Below, in pieces: positions 42,595 through 54,700 of a DNA stretch of 64,000 nucleotides. Under the pieces are notes generated by a model. It saw nothing but the letters and a program-made list of their open reading frames with translations. It did no database searches and was not told the DNA's origin. Origin of the DNA: Montifringilla adamsi (Eukaryota > Chordata > Aves > Passeriformes > Passeridae). Position 1 is the first letter of the stretch, and each line of letters opens with the position of its first letter. The position numbers and the translations under genes were made by a program. The stretch lies in the NCBI GenBank assembly GCA_017590115.1, contig JAGGNK010006515.1, forward strand, positions 638,646-702,645, read 5' to 3'.

Positions 42595-43236
42595 AGCTCA
42601 GCCTAAGAACCTTTCACTCAAACCCTGGTCCCTATTTTCATTTTCAGCCAAATAAATTTCTCTCTATTTCAAGAGTTATGGCCTGATCTGAGGAAAAGAA
42701 AATGTAATTCTTATGGAACTTGTTAACAACAGGTTGTCTTTGTCATTTACTGGGTGTTTTGCAGTATAAAACCCCCCCAAATACTCGGGAAATGTTCCCT
42801 TTAATGCCCTTATGGAACCATTTTCTTGCCCCTACAAAAAGCCAGCAGGAAATCATGCATGGAATTGATGACCTTAGAGGTCTTTTCCAGCCCTAATGAT
42901 TCTGTGTTGTTCACTATTTAAACAGCATGTTCAGTATCAGTAGGTGCTGATGAAATATGGTATTTTAGATGAGAATTATTTGACTTGTAAAACTTTAAGG
43001 GAATGTTGAAAACTATTCTGGCGCTTGCTGGAGGAAAATAGAGGATTTGAGCTTCTATTGGGATTTTTTTTTTCCTGCTTGTTTCTAAAAATGGCAGCTT
43101 CTAATGCATGTACTTGAGACTCCTTGGCATTTATCACGGCCTTATTGAGGGATCATTTCAGGGACTTTGAAAAAGCAGAGGGAAAAATGGTTTAAATCAC
43201 TAAAAATCTATTTAAATAATTTAAATCTATGTAAAC
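42595..43236. other. AT-rich unique sequence with a minimal CR1 tail
   Basis: Includes a roughly 50-bp forward CR1 tail at 42858-42907. The rest is unique AT-leaning DNA. Confidence 0.5.
42858..42907 (+). mobile_element. Very short CR1 3' tail, forward
   Basis: About 50 bases: ATGGAATTGATGACCTTAGA, GGTCTTTTCCAGCCCTAATG, ATTCTGTG. This is the terminal part of the AGGTCTTTTCCA subfamily, an extreme 5' truncation. Confidence 0.8.
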
Positions 43237-43705
43237 CATAGAGTTGTTTAGGTGGGAAAAGCCCTCTAGGACCATCAAGTCCAAGAATTCCCCCAGCACT
43301 GCCACAGCCTCTCCTCACCCATATGGCATTTAATTCCCTCTGGGAATGGGGACTCCACCACTGCCAGGGCAGCCCCTGATAAAGCCTGACAACCTTTTCC
43401 ATGAAGAAATTTTTCCCAATATCCAATCTAAGCCTCCTCTGGCACAGTTTGAGGCCATTTCCCTTAATCCTGTCCCTGTTCCCTGGAGCTCAGCCCGACC
43501 CCCCCCGGCTGTCCCCTCCTGTCAGGAGCTGTGCAGAGCCACAAGGGCCCCCTGAGCCTCCTTTGCCTCAGGCTGAGCCCCTTCCCAGCTCCCTCAGCCC
43601 CTCCTGGGGCTCCAGCCCCTTCCCAGCTCCATTCCCTGGACACGCTCCAGCCCCTCTGTGTCTTCATTGAAACAAGAGGGCCAAGGCTGGGCACAGGCTG
43701 TGGAA
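43237..43705 (-). mobile_element. Long CR1 3' end, reverse strand
   Basis: About 470 bases. The plus strand opens at ACCATAGAGTTGTTTAGGTG, GGAAAAGCCCTCTAGGACCA, continues through CAATATCCAATCTAAGCCTC and CCCCTCCTGTCAGGAGCTGT, and ends near GGACACGCTCCAGCCCCTCT. The minus translation overlaps the same ORF2 part as the copy at 8588-9254 but without its 116-bp duplication, so it is a useful single-copy reference. Confidence 0.93.
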
Positions 43706-44279
43706 GGAACTGGGTGTTATTTTGTAACATTTTCCACCAATTCCACAATTTTTAAATTTTTTCCCCAGTATTTTCCAGCTGCCAGCCCTTGCTGTGCTCC
43801 CAGCTCAGCCTCTTTCCCGTGTGAGTGTCTGCAGACACAGTTCGATCAGCTGTAACGTCCCAAAAGCTTCGTTTGCTCTGTCCCTGGAAAATGAGTCAGT
43901 GGGAGGTCTGGAGTTAAGGAAGGAGGTGCACAAAGGGGAGTTTGAAATTAAGGGGAGGCACCTCCAAGCATCTCCTTTCCGTGGGAGCAGGGCAGGACAG
44001 TGCTGGCCAGAGGACACAGCCAGCTCTGGTTTTGGGGCATCAGGGAACAGCCTGGTGGATCTGCCTGGATGGTAAAGGGCTGGTCTTGCCCCTCGCCAGG
44101 ATGTGTGCTCTGTGTGAAAGGTTAGAAAATTGACATAAGGAAAAGAAACTCCACATAAATATTCTTTTCACTATCACCTCGCGTCTGTCATTTTTCCCAG
44201 CCTGGCGAAGAGAAGGCTCTGGGGTTTTCCAAGGAGGGAAAACCACAAGAAACATGGAGAGAGATCATTTACAAGGGAT
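43706..44279. other. Unique sequence
   Basis: No recognisable feature between two CR1 copies. Confidence 0.5.
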
Positions 44280-44536
44280 GGAGTGACAGGAGAAGGGGCA
44301 ATGGCTTCCCACTGGCACAGAGAAGGTTTGGGTGGGATAGTGGGAAGAAATTCCTCCCTGGGAGAGTGGGGAGGCTGTGGGGAAGCTGTGGCTGCCCCTG
44401 GATCCCTGGAAGTGCCCAAGGCCAGGCTGGATGGAGCTTGGAGCACCCTGGGATAGTGGAAGGTGTCCCTGCCCATGGCAGAGGTGGGATGGGATGAGTT
44501 TTGAGGTCCTTTCCAACTCAGGCTGTTCTGATTCTG
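44280..44536 (+). mobile_element. CR1 LINE 3' end, forward
   Basis: Starts GGAGTGACAGGAGAAGGGGC AATGGC, then GGGATAGTGGGAAGAAATTC, GTGGCTGCCCCTGGATCCCT, GGAAGTGCCCAAGGCCAGGC, GCCCATGGCAGAGGTGGGAT, and ends CAACTCAGGCTGTTCTGATT CTG. The tail region is diverged. Confidence 0.92.
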
Positions 44537-45929
44537 CTTTTAGGAGACAAACTCAGGGGGTTTTGGAGTTCCTCTGTGCTCCGCAGCAGCACACAGGGAA
44601 GAGCATCCCTGCTCTGCAATAAATCAGTGCTGCCCAGGGGTCTGCAAGCTTCAGAAAAGAAAACACTGGGAGCTCTTTCTTGCCCAAGATGGATCTCTGT
44701 GTGTATTTACACACACGTACATAATGGATGTGTCTATATATCATTAAATATATCAGTGAAAGAAGCTTTCCTAGAACCACAGCACGCAGCTTTTCCTTGC
44801 CAGCAGCCTTTCCCCCAGGCTGGGCTTCCACGTGGGGACCAGATGTGCCCATCCCAAAAGTTCTGCTCACTTCTGTACACTCTCTTTTAGGGTTTTTTTT
44901 TTATCCCACCCCACTGAAGTACAGCAGGAGCCACATGGGCCAGCCCTCCAGCTGAGGCTGAGCAGGAACCAGGAGTGATTGCTCACTCAGAATGCCATAA
45001 ATAGCTAAAGAGCTGCTCCCAACAGTAAATAGGGATATGTGAATTAGGAATAAACTCTCCCACCAGTCTGCAGACATTCCAGTTGCTTGTTTTAATATCT
45101 TCATGTGGCTTTTTCCCTCCCCTCTCCTTCGCTTTTCTTGGTGGGAGGTGACACAGAGAACAATGAGCAAGGGGCCCACTCTGGTTATCTGAACCAGAAT
45201 GAAAAACAAGGGAAAAAAATAAAAAAGGCTGGGATTCTTCAAAAGGAGCCTAGGAGAATTAGAGACCTCAGGCATTTTGGGAACTGCATATTCAGTTCTT
45301 TGAGGGGACCCTGAAAGATCCCATCCTCATGATGTTGGCAGATGATGCAAGGATTTGGGGATGCACTGCCAGCTTGGAGCCTTTGGATGAGCTTCCAAAG
45401 CTTCCCTGAGCTGTCTCATCCAGCCTCCCCTTCTTCTTGACAGCAACCCAAGCTGTCCAAAAAGTGAAATTCCTGTCTCATGGAATGAAGTGTCCTCGTG
45501 GACTTTTCTTTGCTTTTGGTCCAGATGAGGGAGAAAGGTCCAGGTTTTTTCACTGAGTGGAAGTTTTTGTGAAATGGAGTCAGAAATGCAGGAGTCACCT
45601 GATTGAAGTGGAAAATTTAGTATAACCACCAGGTAAAAGTGATACAAATCACAGGCATCCAGAATGGAAGGAAAGGGTGGAATAACCAATAGGAAAAAGA
45701 AGAAACAAAGCTTTTGGGTCTGAACTTAAAGATTTTGCTGTCCAGCTCCTTCAAAATCACAATTCTCCCACAAAGTCAAATGAATTTGGATGAATGGGAA
45801 TTTCCTGCTGAAAAACTGCTGTGGGAATTTTCTGTGGTTTGCCCCAAGCACAGCCTGCTCTCACATCTGTGCCCATCATTATAACACAGAGCTCATATGG
45901 ACATCCAAAATTTGGGCTCCAGCTCCGAG
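44537..45929. other. Unique sequence, no gene seen
   Basis: No transposon or exon recognised. TATATATCATTAAATATATC near 44735 is a small AT-rich patch. Confidence 0.5.
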
Positions 45930-45975
45930 CTTTGAGCAGGAGGTGGGATTAGAGACCTCCTGAGGTCCCTTTGGA
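45930..45975 (+). mobile_element. Short CR1 tail of a divergent subfamily, forward
   Basis: GAGCTTTGAGCAGGAGGTGG followed by GACCTCCTGAGGTCCCTTT matches the older CR1 3' end that reads GACCTCC-GAGGTCCCTTCC. Only about 45 bases survive. Confidence 0.6.
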
Positions 45976-46177
45976 CTTTGGAGAGGTCCATAGCCCATGG
46001 AAAAGAGTGATTTTGTTAAGAGATCAAGAGGGAGGAAGGAGGAGGGAGGAAAAAAGCAAGAGAGGAGAATTAAAACAGGGGTAGACGAACACGTTTTGTC
46101 AAAGCCATGCCTAGAAGGGAAAAACCCTTTCCAGGCTGAAAATTTAAAATTCCTTCCATCTTTTCTTCCAAAATAGA
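45976..46177. other. Unique sequence
   Basis: A purine-rich stretch (GAGGGAGGAAGGAGGAGGGA) lies at about 46028-46050. No gene. Confidence 0.5.
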
Positions 46178-46260
46178 CTCAGAGTGATGGTTTGGGTTTG
46201 AAGGAACTTTAAAGTCATCTAGTCCAACCTCAAAGTAATGTGCTCCAGCCACCCTACGGG
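46178..46260 (-). mobile_element. CR1 LINE 3' fragment, reverse strand
   Basis: The plus strand reads ACTCAGAGTGATGGTTTGGG, TTTGAAGGAACTTTAAAGTC, ATCTAGTCCAACCTC, then GTGCTCCAGCCAC. The CTGCCATGGGCAGGG block is deleted. Confidence 0.82.
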
Positions 46261-46629
46261 CCTCAGTTCATCAGGAAAAGGGATTTTCCAGGTGTGCTGT
46301 CTTTGGGAAGGGGACACATCTGACTGTGGGGTGCACCCATTAATGGGGAAGGCATAGACTCCTTGAGCAATAGGCCATTAACTTTTCCCTCTTTGCTTCA
46401 CAGAGAGGGGAGGAAAAGGCAGCCAGAACTCCCAAATCAGATGGAGGAGACACTGCATGGATCCAGAGGGAAGAGCAGGCTCTGCACCCCATGGCAGAGG
46501 AGCACTCAACAGATCGAGAGGTTTAGTGAGGTGAGAAGAAGCATTTTGATGATCCAGCACTGATTTTCCCCGGAAATCTTGGAGCTGCACAAAATCTGGT
46601 GGTGATTCTTGCTGGTTGGTCTTCAGAGA
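46261..46629. other. Unique sequence
   Basis: Nothing seen between two reversed CR1 fragments. Confidence 0.5.
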
Positions 46630-46725
46630 ATCCACAACAGAGAGGTTTGGGTTGGAAGGGACCTTAGAGACCATCTCATTCCATGGGCAGGGACAACTTC
46701 CTGTAAAACAGATTGTTCCAAGAAT
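46630..46725 (-). mobile_element. CR1 LINE 3' fragment, reverse strand
   Basis: The plus strand reads CACAACAGAGAGGTTTGGGT, TGGAAGGGACCTTAGAGACC, ATCTCATTCCATGGGCAGGG, ending GATTGTTCCAAGAA. The CCACCCCTGC part is missing before CATGGGCAGGG. Confidence 0.88.
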
Positions 46726-47294
46726 ATTGCTGGTCTGAGGAGGAAATCAGAGCTTGAAGCCACCCAGCTTGATGGGACAGCAGTGTGGCCTTGGTGCTGA
46801 TGTGGTGTGAGGTTGAGGCAGAGCTGCCTGCGAGCCTCACGACCTTTGGTGCCGTAATTCCAAGAGTGCTCGGCACTGGCTCAGCCCTGCCTCATTCCAA
46901 GCCAGCAGGAAGGGCTGACAGGGAGCCAGCATGGCTCTTGCAATCCCTTTGGCTCCCCTAATTACTTCTGGCTGCTGTGGAAGCCGCGAGGACTTCAAAG
47001 GGATGATGCTGGGTTTACGCGGGGCTGTCTCTCCCATCTCCCATCCTGGGTTCTCAGCCCGTGGTGGTCCATAAGGCTTCGGAAAGGCACTGCAGAAAAC
47101 ATTAAAATATATTACAAATGCACATTCCCACACAGACAAAGGCAAGGAAAATGGAGAGAAATCAAAGGGCTAAGTGAACAATGGAAATTCTGCTTTTTTC
47201 GCCTTTTTTTTTTTTTTTTCTTCTTGGCTGTAAATGGAAAAGTGTGTGTGGGAGATGGAGCTGGCTTCTCCAAAAGGAGAAATGGCACTTCTCA
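46726..47294. other. Unique sequence with 16-nt poly(T)
   Basis: T run at 47204-47219. No gene. Confidence 0.5.
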
Positions 47295-47522
47295 GAGTAG
47301 GTTTAGATGGGACATGTGGAAGAAATTCTTCTCTGAGATGGGTTGAGGCCCTGGCACAGGGTGCCCAGAGCAGCTGTGGCTGCCCCTGGATCCCTGGCAG
47401 TGCCCAAGGCCAGGTTGGATGAGGCTTGGAGTATCCTGGGACAGTGGAAGGTGTCCCTGCCCATGGCAGGGTGTGGAATGGGCTGAGTTTAAGGTCCCTC
47501 CAACCCAAACCATTCTGGGATG
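47295..47522 (+). mobile_element. CR1 LINE 3' end, forward
   Basis: Runs AGAGTAGGTTTAGATGGGAC, AAGAAATTCTTCTCTGAGAT, CCTGGCACAGGGTGCCCAGA, TGGCTGCCCCTGGATCCCTG, GCCCATGGCAGGGTGTGGAA, and ends CCAACCCAAACCATTCTGGG ATGA. Confidence 0.94.
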
Positions 47523-50500
47523 AAAGAGGAGAGATTTTGGTCCAGGCTAAGCAGAAAAATGACATTTTGCTCTTGGTGCAGGTTTGATGGAGGTGTTTGT
47601 GCCAGGGAGAGTGATGGCAGCTCAGGTGGGATGAGAGAAGGTAGGCTGGGAATTGATGCTCTCCATATTCCACGGATGGGCAGCAAAACAGGGCTCTGGA
47701 ACCAGAGCAGTGAATGTTCCAGGGGCTTTTTTCTCTTTCCCAGAGCATTGCCCACCTTCCTGGGCCCTTTTGGGTTGGAAAAGTGATATAATCACAGGGT
47801 TTCTCCTGTCAAGGCTGTTGGGAATGCTCCTGCACATATCCTAAAAGACAAGGAAAGATGGATTTTATCCCACTAGACATCATTAACCCATGGCTCTTCT
47901 GGGCAGTGGGGAGCAAGGAGAGTGGGGGCTCTTGATCCATCAGCCCCTCTCCCAGGGGATCATCCCATTTGTTCAGCTCTTGGGACACAGTGGTGGCACT
48001 TTTTTCCTGAGCCCCAGAGGGTTTTCCAGGCATGACACTTGAAAAACACATCCCAGAGCTGGATTAACCCTGCCCAGTGTGGAGATGCTTTATAAGGAAT
48101 TGTATAATTACACAATGAGCTGGTGGGACAGCTCTGGGTGGAGCAGACATGGCATCATCACACAAATTTAAATGATTTTGGCAAAACTGTTCTGGCTGAA
48201 AGGAAGTTGCTTTGTTTGCTGATTTCTTCCCATTTCAACCCCAAAGAAAAAGGTGATTTCCAGCCAGGCAGCTTTGCCCATGCTCATTTGAACAGGCTTT
48301 TAGTGAGCTTCAGAGACTGGGCAATTGGGGTGGTAAACCCACTTTATGGGCTGTTGTTGACAGTGCTCTGCTCAGAGGCAGCAAAACTCATTATGTGCAG
48401 GGGCGGCTGCAGCGCTCCCGTGCACCCACGGAGGGAACCTTTCATGCTCCCCCTTTTCCGGCTCCCCAGCGATAAAAACACATTATTGGGGAGAAAAAAA
48501 ACCAGCACAAAAGCCTCAGAGCGAGCTGCTGGTTCACTCAGCCTTCAGGCTCCCGTGCTGGAGGTTTTATTTGGCTGCTGACGTCCTGCGGATGGCTGCA
48601 GAGCATGCGCTTGGATTTTAGGAAGTCAGCCAGTGTGGTGCACTCTCTGTTTTTTATTTAGCTGAGCATTAAATGTTCCCCTTTGCCCCAGGTTTTATTA
48701 AGGAGAAATTAAAGAGAGCCTTGTTAAGCTGGGGACATGAAAGGAGAACGGGCCGTCCTGCTGGGCCGAAGAAACAACCTCAGGATCAACACCACAATTA
48801 GCCCAGTTCTGCAGGCCTGATATAATTATGGGTATCACAGTCTGCAAAGGGCATGGGAACAGCAGGAAACTCCTCTCAGAGAAAATTGGGGAGAAATAAA
48901 GGCTTAGAGGGACTTTGGAGTTCATCAGAGTTCCCAGCTGGCGGATGTCAGCGCACGCTGGGTTTGTTGGGTGATGGAGATCCCTGCATGACCCCTCCCT
49001 GATATCCCAACATTTCCCTGTAAAACTGGGCACGTTTTGTGCCTCTAGCAAGCAGAAGCACCAGAGTCCACCAATGTCCCAGCCAGCTCTCGTGGCTGTG
49101 AATGAAAAACTCCAGGAAGTGGCCCTGTGGAGGAGGCCTTCAGGACACAAAACATCAGAGGTTTTCCAAAGGCGCGTGGAATGATGTCCTGAGCGCTGAG
49201 TTCATGTTTCCCACTGCCTTGGCTTCTCCCACCTCTCCCACTGCTTTGTCTGAACCCCTGTACCACAATTAGGACTTTATTAGGGCTTGGTGATGTTTTT
49301 CCCCACGCCCAATCCTGTGCTGGAGTCTCTCAGTAGCAGGAAAAGGCCCAAATTAAGTCGGTATTAACTAATACTGAGAGCACCATCTGGTGGGCTGAGG
49401 GGCTGGGGAATGTGGCCATCAGAGCCAGGGATGGGCTTCTCAAAGCATCCCAGAAATGCACCTGGGATGGGCCATCAGAAGGTTGTGGGTCTGCCTTCCC
49501 ACAGCCAGCTCCTGACAGCCTCAAGGAGAAGGTGGAAATAATGGCCAAACATCCCCAAATTCTTCCTGCTTTTGAATGGATGGATGGAGCTTGATGCGCT
49601 CCCTGAAGCGTGGAAAAAAACTCTGAGTGGGATGACTAAGCTCCTGCCATAAACATCCAGCTGTTGTTTCTTCTTTGGACTGCGTCATCCTTGTGGGGCT
49701 CTTCCAGCTCGGGGTATTCTGTGCTTCTTTGGAAGTGGATAAAATCTTAAAATCAGCTTTGTTGTGGCCATGGGTTCCACGGATCTGTGAGTGTATATTT
49801 AGAAATATTTCTCTCATAGATATGTAAATATCTATCCATTTTCAGCTGGCTGATATTCAGTGTTTCCATCTGTAGCCTTCATCTGTGAGAGAGGGATTTA
49901 AATGTGTTCCTTGGGCCATCCACACTATTCCTGTTCCTCATGGATTTATCCAGAGCCCTGTGAGATCCCATTAAGCCTCCCACAGACTCTCCGTGTGCTG
50001 TGCTTATAGAACCGGGGGATGGTGACCTCCAAAAACCAGATGAATCACATGAAAATTACACAGCATTTTTAAAACCCCGATCTTTTCCTTGACCTTTCAG
50101 CACAGCCCCAGAGTTCTGTGTGTGCTATGAGGTGGGGAACATCCTCCCAGGATGTTTCTTGGCTTTTTGCAAGCAGCTGATCCTCCTTGTATCTGCAGGA
50201 AAACAGGTCAAAGATGATCCTTAGAACTGGAGCTCCTTCCTCTGTCCTGTTTGCTGCTGGCTCCTTTAGTCTACCATAGGGATAAACTATCCCAGGAAAT
50301 TTTTTAGGCTGTTATCATATAAATTTTGATCTATCACAGCATTTTCTATACATAACGTGTCAGGGAATGTGTTTTTCCATGTCCTTGAGCTCAAAGATGT
50401 TTTGCTGTGGTTCTGCTGTGCACCTGCAGGAGGTGAAGGAGATGTTGGCAGAGGTCTGACTGGAGACAGAAGTGGGATATAAGTGATTATAACCCACAAA

Positions 50501-51605
50501 TCTGTTACATCTCCACTGGCTGGCGTTGCTGAGTGTGTGCTGTGACTCTCTGGGGCTGGGTGATGTTCCATAAAAGGCTTACAGGGAATTTTATTGTCAT
50601 TCCTCGTCGTGTTCCTACACAGCCATCAGATATCTCATAGAGCCCGAATAAATAATCCATGTGAATTATTTAATAGCAGGGGCAGCTGATGGTATTTTAC
50701 CAGAGCTGGGTTTTGATGCAATCAGCTCAGATGGAGCATAAAGAGAAAAAATGAGTGCCAAGGGAATTTCCAGCCCTGCCTCCCCGGGATGCTTTTCCCT
50801 GGGTTCCCAGGGCTCGCTGCTCCATCCTGCATTTGTGTCCTCCCTCTGCACACTCCTCTCGAGGCTGAGGCACTTGTGGGACCGGTTCCCACGTCTCCTC
50901 AGAAGGAAGAATCCCATAAGAAAACACATGGCATTTTTCTCATCGTTCTCATAGCGTAGCAGGTGGAAACATGCAGGAAGAAAATCCAGCCGGGTGCACC
51001 CAGCTCTGCTGTGGGTGTCAAAAGCTGCTCGATGGAAGCTGCCCCTGAGCAAACACTCCTGAGGGCTCTGCTGCCAGCAGCAAACAAGTCCCACCCCAAA
51101 AACACTTTTTAGCAGCAGCCTTGGGCAGGTTTCCCGACATGGAGGGCTTTCTCCTTTGGGCTGAGAGTCCTGGGAAGTGCCAGAAGTGCCTTGTGGGAGT
51201 TTCCACACCTCTTGCTCAGCCCCTTGCACAGCTCACTGCTCAGTTTGCTTTGCCAAGAGTGCAAACTTTGCCTTGGAGGGGAACCAAGGCACTCAAGGAG
51301 GCCAGGGGCAAGTGTTTAGCTCTCCCCATTTCCCCAGTCCCGTGCCAGTGTGATTGGGCTGCTGTCACTGTCACTCTGTCCTCGATGGATGTGTGAAAGC
51401 TCCGCATCCACCAGGGGCCAGCCCCCTCTGCTCCCAGGGGAGCTGAACCATCCCTTTGCAGCTGTGCTGGTCCCAGGCTCCCAGATGTGCTGGGTGCTGT
51501 CTTTTGGGATCAGTGGGAGAGCCCAAAGCTGTGCTGCACACCAGGATCTCTGCCACAACCCCTTGCCAGCAGCTTGGCGTCCTCAGGGATCACAGAAGGA
51601 GGTAA
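47523..51605. other. 4 kb of unique sequence, no gene seen
   Basis: Contains no recognisable transposon. A compact CpG-containing piece lies at 48397-48440 (GGGGCGGCTGCAGCGCTCCC). Open frames at 48123-48581 (+) and 48698-49150 (-) have no domain, signal peptide or splice context. Because it is repeat-free, conserved elements could sit here, but nothing stands out by motif. Confidence 0.45.
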
Positions 51606-51772
51606 AACATGGAATATCCTGAGCTGGAGGGGACCCACAAGGATGAAAGTCCAGCTCCTGGCCCTGCACAGACACCCCAACAATCCCACCCTCTGCATCC
51701 CTGGGAGCATTGTCCAAACCCTTCTCTGGAGCTCTGTCAGCCTGAGGCTGTGCCCGTCCCCTGGGAGATTTG
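51606..51772 (-). mobile_element. CR1 LINE 3' end, ACCCACAAGGATGA subfamily, reverse strand
   Basis: The plus strand reads ATGGAATATCCTGAGCTGGA, GGGGACCCACAAGGATGAAA, GGCCCTGCACAGACACCCCA, GAGCATTGTCCAAACCCTTC and GTGCCCGTCCCCTGGGAGAT. Same subfamily as 20338-20610. Confidence 0.9.
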
Positions 51773-54700
51773 TGGGAAATGGATGCTTTGATTAAAATTG
51801 CTGGGTATTGATGCCAGCCTGCTGCAGCTGAAGCAGGCTTTGACTTCTGCTGGGTGCCACGGGATGCTTCTCCAGCAGCTCCTTCCAGCCCTCCCAGAAG
51901 AGCCAGCACCGCTGTGCTGCAATTTAAGAAGCCAAAATCCTAAAAATCCCTCATGCAGATGAGTTTTCCCCTGTGATGTCTCCCTCCCCCCTTTCCATGG
52001 GCTCTGAATCACAGCACCTGCTTGCTTCAGCTGCTCTGATTAAAAGTGGAGAAGAAAATGATCAGTGAGGCTTGCTTTCTTCTCCCCAAACAATGCCCAA
52101 AACCTCCCCAAACTGGCATGTCCTGTACAAAAAAAAAACCTCTGCATTAATAAGGCAGCCTTTGGACCCTCAGGAGCGTCTTTTGTCTGGGGTTCTCCCT
52201 GCATTTTAATAAGCCTGGCTTTTACAAAGACCCCCCAAAAAAAGAGAGAAACAGACACATGCACAAAGACAAATTTCATTAGGCTCTAATCTCCTCTCTG
52301 ACAAATACACTCCTGCAGATCTCCTAGCCCTTTCAGCCCAGCAAAGCTTTTTTATTTTATGTATAATCTTGTTGTTGTTTTGTTCCCCACCAAAATAAAA
52401 CTTGTTCCCGGCGCAAAACGCTGGGTCCCAGCACGGATAACATCTCTTTCTTCCTCCCCTTTCTTAGAGGTGTGAAGTTGTTAATGAGCTGTCTCACGTG
52501 GCAGAAACCCCAGCAAATCCTTTGATTAAAACCAGTCCGAGGGGCAGAGGCTGGATTATTTGTGCTTTGATGCCTTTGAGGGATGGTGGTGGCAGCGAGG
52601 AGGGGAAGATGAGGGATGGCACTCGCTGGGGGCAGAGCAGAGTTTGGCAGAGCAGCTGAAGGGAGCGCCAGGGAAAGGGAGGGGGTTGTTAAATGCCATC
52701 AGCGCTCCGTATTGTATAAACAGAGATGCTGGCAGGAGGATTTGCTCTGAAATCCAGCGTTTTTGGAGGAGGGGAACTTCGAGTGGGAGGTCTTAGGTCA
52801 GCGTGACGGTGCTGACATGCCAATAGTCACACCAAGGGGTTTAGCTTTTCCTTGCCCTCTGCTCTGCATCCCCTGCCCTCCACAAAGCTCTTCAGCTCTG
52901 CTTTTTTCTCCCTTGGATCACTGGAAACACCCAGGCATCACATCCCTGCTGGAATTGCAAAGACAGGGTGAGCACACCTGAACCTACCAAGGTGCAGAAC
53001 TGAGGCAAAACCAGCAGGAACAATAGAAATGGCAGAAAAAGGAGCAAAGCCCCCAGGCTGAATTACCTATCGTGGCACTGCTGGAGGAGTTCACATTTTT
53101 GGCCGGGAGCCCACTGGAGCATTCCTGGCACGGCTGCTTTAGATCCAGGCATTTTGGGTGGCTCCTCTGCTCCAGGGGCTCAGGGTGGGGTGAGAAGCCA
53201 GATTCTGGGTGCCCGGGCATTTTGGCTGGGTGGGAGATCTGTGCCTTTGGGATCGTGGAGGGATGAAGGAAATGCCACCCTGGCCCCCTAGAGCAGCCAT
53301 CTGCCAGCCTGAGGCCATCCACAGGGATGGAGCCAGGGGAATGCAGTAAACATCTGTCCAAGACGAAAACCAGCCCCGGTTGTTCTCTCCTTTGGCTGCT
53401 GAGATTCAAACACTCTCAGCACGTCCCTGAGCCTCAGCGGAGCCGTGGAAGGTGCCAGCAGCTGCCTGCACTTGCCTGTTCCCCCTTCCTGCTGCACATC
53501 GGGCTGGCAAAGGCAGTGCAGGGAGCAGCAGGCTGAGCTGGCAGGCTCATCTGGCACTTGGATGCAGCTCCAGGGTCCCTTTGGCCCCAGCCCTGGTGGC
53601 TCAGCTCCATGTGGATGCATGGCACAGAAAGGCTGTCACGTCAGCCCTCCCTGGAGCCCAGCCATCCCAAAAAGCAGCCTGGGAGGACAGGAAACATCTC
53701 AGCTGCATCCCCCCACCCAAGAGGGGCTGGGGTCTCTGGTTCCGGGGGTTTGGTGGAAAATGGTTTTTATACCCTGCAAAAATGTGGATGGTGAGCCTCC
53801 GGTGCCTTCAGCCCGGGGGTTAAAGCACATCTGAGTCCCCCTGGGCTATTTGTAGCCCCTTGAAATGGAGCCAGAGGCGGCTGCTGGTCACTCCCCGCTC
53901 TGATGGAGTCGTGCTCCTGATCAGAAGGGCAGAAAGGCTTTTTGCAGGGCTTGGGAAAACAACCCTGATGGATTCACCTGCTGGAAAGGAGCCCCCTGTG
54001 CGAGGGAGCAGGGTGGCCAAGCTCCCACCACCTCAGCAGACACTTTACATGCCCTGGTGGAAAGGTGCAGCCAGGCTCGATCCCACCCTGAATTCCTTCT
54101 GGCACTGGATTGTTTCCATTAAAAAAAAAAAAGAAAAAAAGTGCAAAAGCCAGCCAGGACTGTGAGATTCCCCTGTCCCTGGGGAAAAGGTTTGGGGCAG
54201 AAGTTTGGGGTTCTATGCCTCTTCTTGCCTCCCAAATGCTCCTGGGCATTTGGCACAAGGGAAACACTATCATGGCTCTGAAAGGTCTTCCCAGAGGAAA
54301 CTTTTGGGCTGCTTACACAGAGAGAAATTGGGGGAAAAGTCTGATAAATTCAAGTATTTTAGAGGGGGAATATTTGAAGGGAGGAGTTTCATGGGCACAG
54401 CAAATATTTGGTTGCTGATTTCCTGCACATCATTTGTCGTCTGATGAAATACCCTGGCTTCGTTCTGGAGCCTGGTGCATGCAGCCAGTTCTCTCTTCTG
54501 GGTCAGAAAGATGTAAAACCAGTCATGCACTTCAATATTTTTACATGCCAGCTTGGAGGTGGGTTCTTCACAACTGAAATAAATCAGGGGGTGCAGTGAG
54601 TGGCATCTTAAAATGTTCCACATTCTCTGTGGCAGACTCCTTCAGGTGTGAGACCCAGCAGAAATCCTGGTGGAAATCACCCTGTGTGATTGAAGGGGGG

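Noticed and set aside
52380..52440. AATAAAACTTGTTCCCGGCG as an LTR end
   Set aside because: It resembles an R-U5 junction, but no TG...CA ends or target duplication could be found around it.
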